A stretch of DNA of 64,000 nt from positions 25,520 to 89,519 of the forward strand of contig NZ_QMEA01000011.1 of assembly GCF_012912105.1 (NCBI RefSeq), read 5' to 3'. Shown here in pieces: positions 63,918-64,000 of the stretch (position 1 is its first letter; each line of letters starts with the position of its first letter). Origin of the DNA: Brasilonema sp. UFV-L1. Its GTDB lineage: Bacteria > Cyanobacteriota > Cyanobacteriia > Cyanobacteriales > Nostocaceae. Below the pieces are notes generated by a model. That model was not told the DNA's origin and did not search any database. It saw nothing but the letters and a program-made list of their open reading frames with translations. A program made the translations under genes and the position numbers.

Positions 63918-63975
63918 AAACAGTGAACAGTGAACAGTGAAGGAGTCAGGAGTCAGGAGGAGCCAGTGCGGTGGA
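63918..63975. repeat. Heptamer array followed by GC-rich repeat
   Basis: CAGTGAA units (63918-63940) and GAGTCAG units are followed by GAGCCAGTGCGGTGGACGG. The last is shared with 7640-7680 and the 30640-30830 composite. The repeat continues beyond the right edge. Confidence 0.7.
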
Positions 63976-64000
63976 CGGTGAGACCAGTGCTCTTGGTAGG

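Overview
The window comes from a filamentous, probably heterocyst-forming (Nostocales-type) cyanobacterium. The signs are many HIP1 octamers (GCGATCGC), heptameric short tandem repeats between genes, small dispersed repeats, and photosynthesis-related genes: petM, a Ycf39-like protein, a GUN4-domain protein and an NblR-like regulator. I cannot name the species. I saw no rRNA or tRNA gene.

Layout. 1-6.6 kb: a minus-strand export locus of the NHLM type (membrane-fusion protein, C39 peptidase ABC transporter, and the start of a second ABC transporter cut by the left edge). It is interrupted by two Uma2 genes (one a remnant), an orphan Phd/YefM antitoxin and a 21-bp tandem repeat. No precursor peptide is visible. 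6.9-12.6 kb: housekeeping genes (DUF2949, DUF192 lipoprotein, NblR-like regulator, NAD kinase, Ycf39, petM). 12.9-21.7 kb: an AraC regulator, a short-chain dehydrogenase gene broken by a tiny repeat, and a monooxygenase gene. Between the last two lies about 6.5 kb bracketed by a 118-bp direct repeat. It holds a Cys-rich secreted peptide, a CHAT-protease/NTPase/TPR protein, a small EACC1-like protein, a DUF4142 protein and two MITE-like elements. 21.7-26.6 kb: pdxA, a sugar-type ABC ATPase, a GUN4-domain gene and icd. 27.2-43.7 kb: a polysaccharide region with seven GT2 and three GT4 glycosyltransferases, a Wzy/O-antigen-ligase-like protein, a PIG-L deacetylase and a DUF2252 protein. 44.5-55.9 kb: mixed genes, including a second conflict-type cassette at 48.8-50.6 kb (ParG-like RHH protein, CHAT protease with C-terminal adaptor domain, and an adaptor-TM-cyanovirin-like protein), a rhodanese, an RNase D-like exonuclease, a CAP protein, SUI1 and YqaE. 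55.9-64 kb: a Rieske-FAD oxidoreductase, nifJ, and a PhoD-type phosphatase behind a predicted Pho box.

Two themes stand out. First, there are two caspase-like (CHAT) systems. In the second, protease and membrane protein share a homologous adaptor domain, which suggests that they bind each other; the membrane partner ends in half a cyanovirin-type lectin domain. Second, tiny repeats enter coding sequence. SDR5-like elements sit exactly inside HIP1 octamers in four genes, and one identical 24-bp element is read through in a DUF2252 gene but makes a stop codon in the dehydrogenase. Heptamer or 9-bp repeat arrays add linkers to the NHLM transporter and to NifJ, and a larger inverted-repeat element cuts a methyltransferase gene near its 3' end.
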